Assembly: GCA_945221685.1 (NCBI GenBank)
Contig: CALYNN010000026.1
Span: 1-14,038, forward strand
Direction of reading: 5' to 3'
DNA: 14,038 bases
Source of the DNA: an uncultured Clostridia bacterium
GTDB lineage: Bacteria; Bacillota; Clostridia; Oscillospirales; Acutalibacteraceae
Shown: one piece after another, positions 14,001 to 14,038 of the stretch
Numbering within the stretch: position 1 is the first letter of the stretch
Layout of the letters: each line of letters begins with the position of its first letter
Program-made: the position numbers and the translations under genes
Notes under the pieces: generated by a model
What the model was told of the DNA's origin: nothing
Seen by the model: the letters and a program-made list of their open reading frames with translations, nothing else
The model's database searches: none

Positions 14001-14038
14001 ATGGCAAAATGTGAATACTGCGGAAAAGATGTATCTTT
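14001..14038 (+). CDS. rpmB: Ribosomal protein L28 (5' end only)
   Basis: Only the first 12 codons lie in the window: MAKCEYCGKDVS. This is the N-terminus of Bacillota L28, with the CX2C half of the zinc knuckle found in zinc-binding L28 forms. An almost perfect anti-Shine-Dalgarno match (AAGGAGGTG) and a strong promoter precede it, fitting a highly expressed ribosomal gene. Divergent from recA. The rest of the gene is beyond the window edge. Confidence 0.82.
   Translation, partial: MAKCEYCGKDVS

Noticed and set aside
1..14038. Mobile elements, CRISPR repeats, toxin-antitoxin or defence genes
   Set aside because: Every stretch longer than 200 nt is explained by core-metabolism genes or recognisable regulatory DNA, and no direct repeat arrays or transposase remnants were seen.

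Overview
The window reads as chromosomal housekeeping DNA of a low-GC Gram-positive anaerobe, most likely a Clostridia member (Oscillospiraceae/Ruminococcaceae-like). The support is AT-rich DNA, strong AGGAGG-type ribosome binding sites, a T-box riboswitch, the queA-tgt-yajC-(YrzE/TIGR04086) gene order known from Bacillota, a SpoIIM-like membrane protein, and a ferredoxin-tailed aldo/keto reductase typical of anaerobes. No insertion sequence, prophage, CRISPR array, rRNA or tRNA gene was found. The species assignment is inference.

Layout. (1) About 1-3810, minus strand: queA and tgt (queuosine tRNA modification), then yajC (Sec accessory) with its own promoter, a TIGR04086/YrzE-like membrane protein whose ribosome binding site lies inside a hairpin, and a SpoIIM/DUF95-like membrane protein. 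(2) About 3811-6747, plus strand: asd-dapA-dapB, three consecutive lysine/diaminopimelate enzymes behind a consensus-like promoter and a leader with two small hairpins, ending at a 17-bp bidirectional terminator. (3) About 6749-10203, minus strand: a promoter, a cysteine-type T-box riboswitch (specifier UGC, T-box UGGA) and cysE-cysS-aldo/keto reductase, tightly coupled (ATGA overlap, then a 4-nt gap). (4) About 10207-13879, minus strand: recA-recX-rimO-pgsA with every junction overlapping (1, 11 and 4 nt). (5) 13938-14038, plus strand: promoter, ribosome binding site and first codons of rpmB (ribosomal protein L28), divergent from recA.

How the genes work together. The T-box operon ties serine O-acetyltransferase (cysteine synthesis) and cysteinyl-tRNA synthetase to uncharged tRNA-Cys. 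The Asp-semialdehyde to dihydrodipicolinate to tetrahydrodipicolinate steps sit in one transcript. queA and tgt are consecutive parts of queuosine biosynthesis. recA and recX are enzyme and regulator. Several genes can be opened further upstream than their real starts. I placed the starts of tgt, queA, asd, cysE and rimO by ribosome binding sites and family N-termini. For cysE the upstream extension is the riboswitch itself.

The most informative non-coding elements are the Cys T-box (9927-10158), the hairpin that buries the TIGR04086 gene's ribosome binding site (1044-1071), and the asd leader hairpins (3857-3920). I see no new multi-gene system. The least explained items are the reductase inside a cysteine-responsive operon and the yajC-downstream hairpin.
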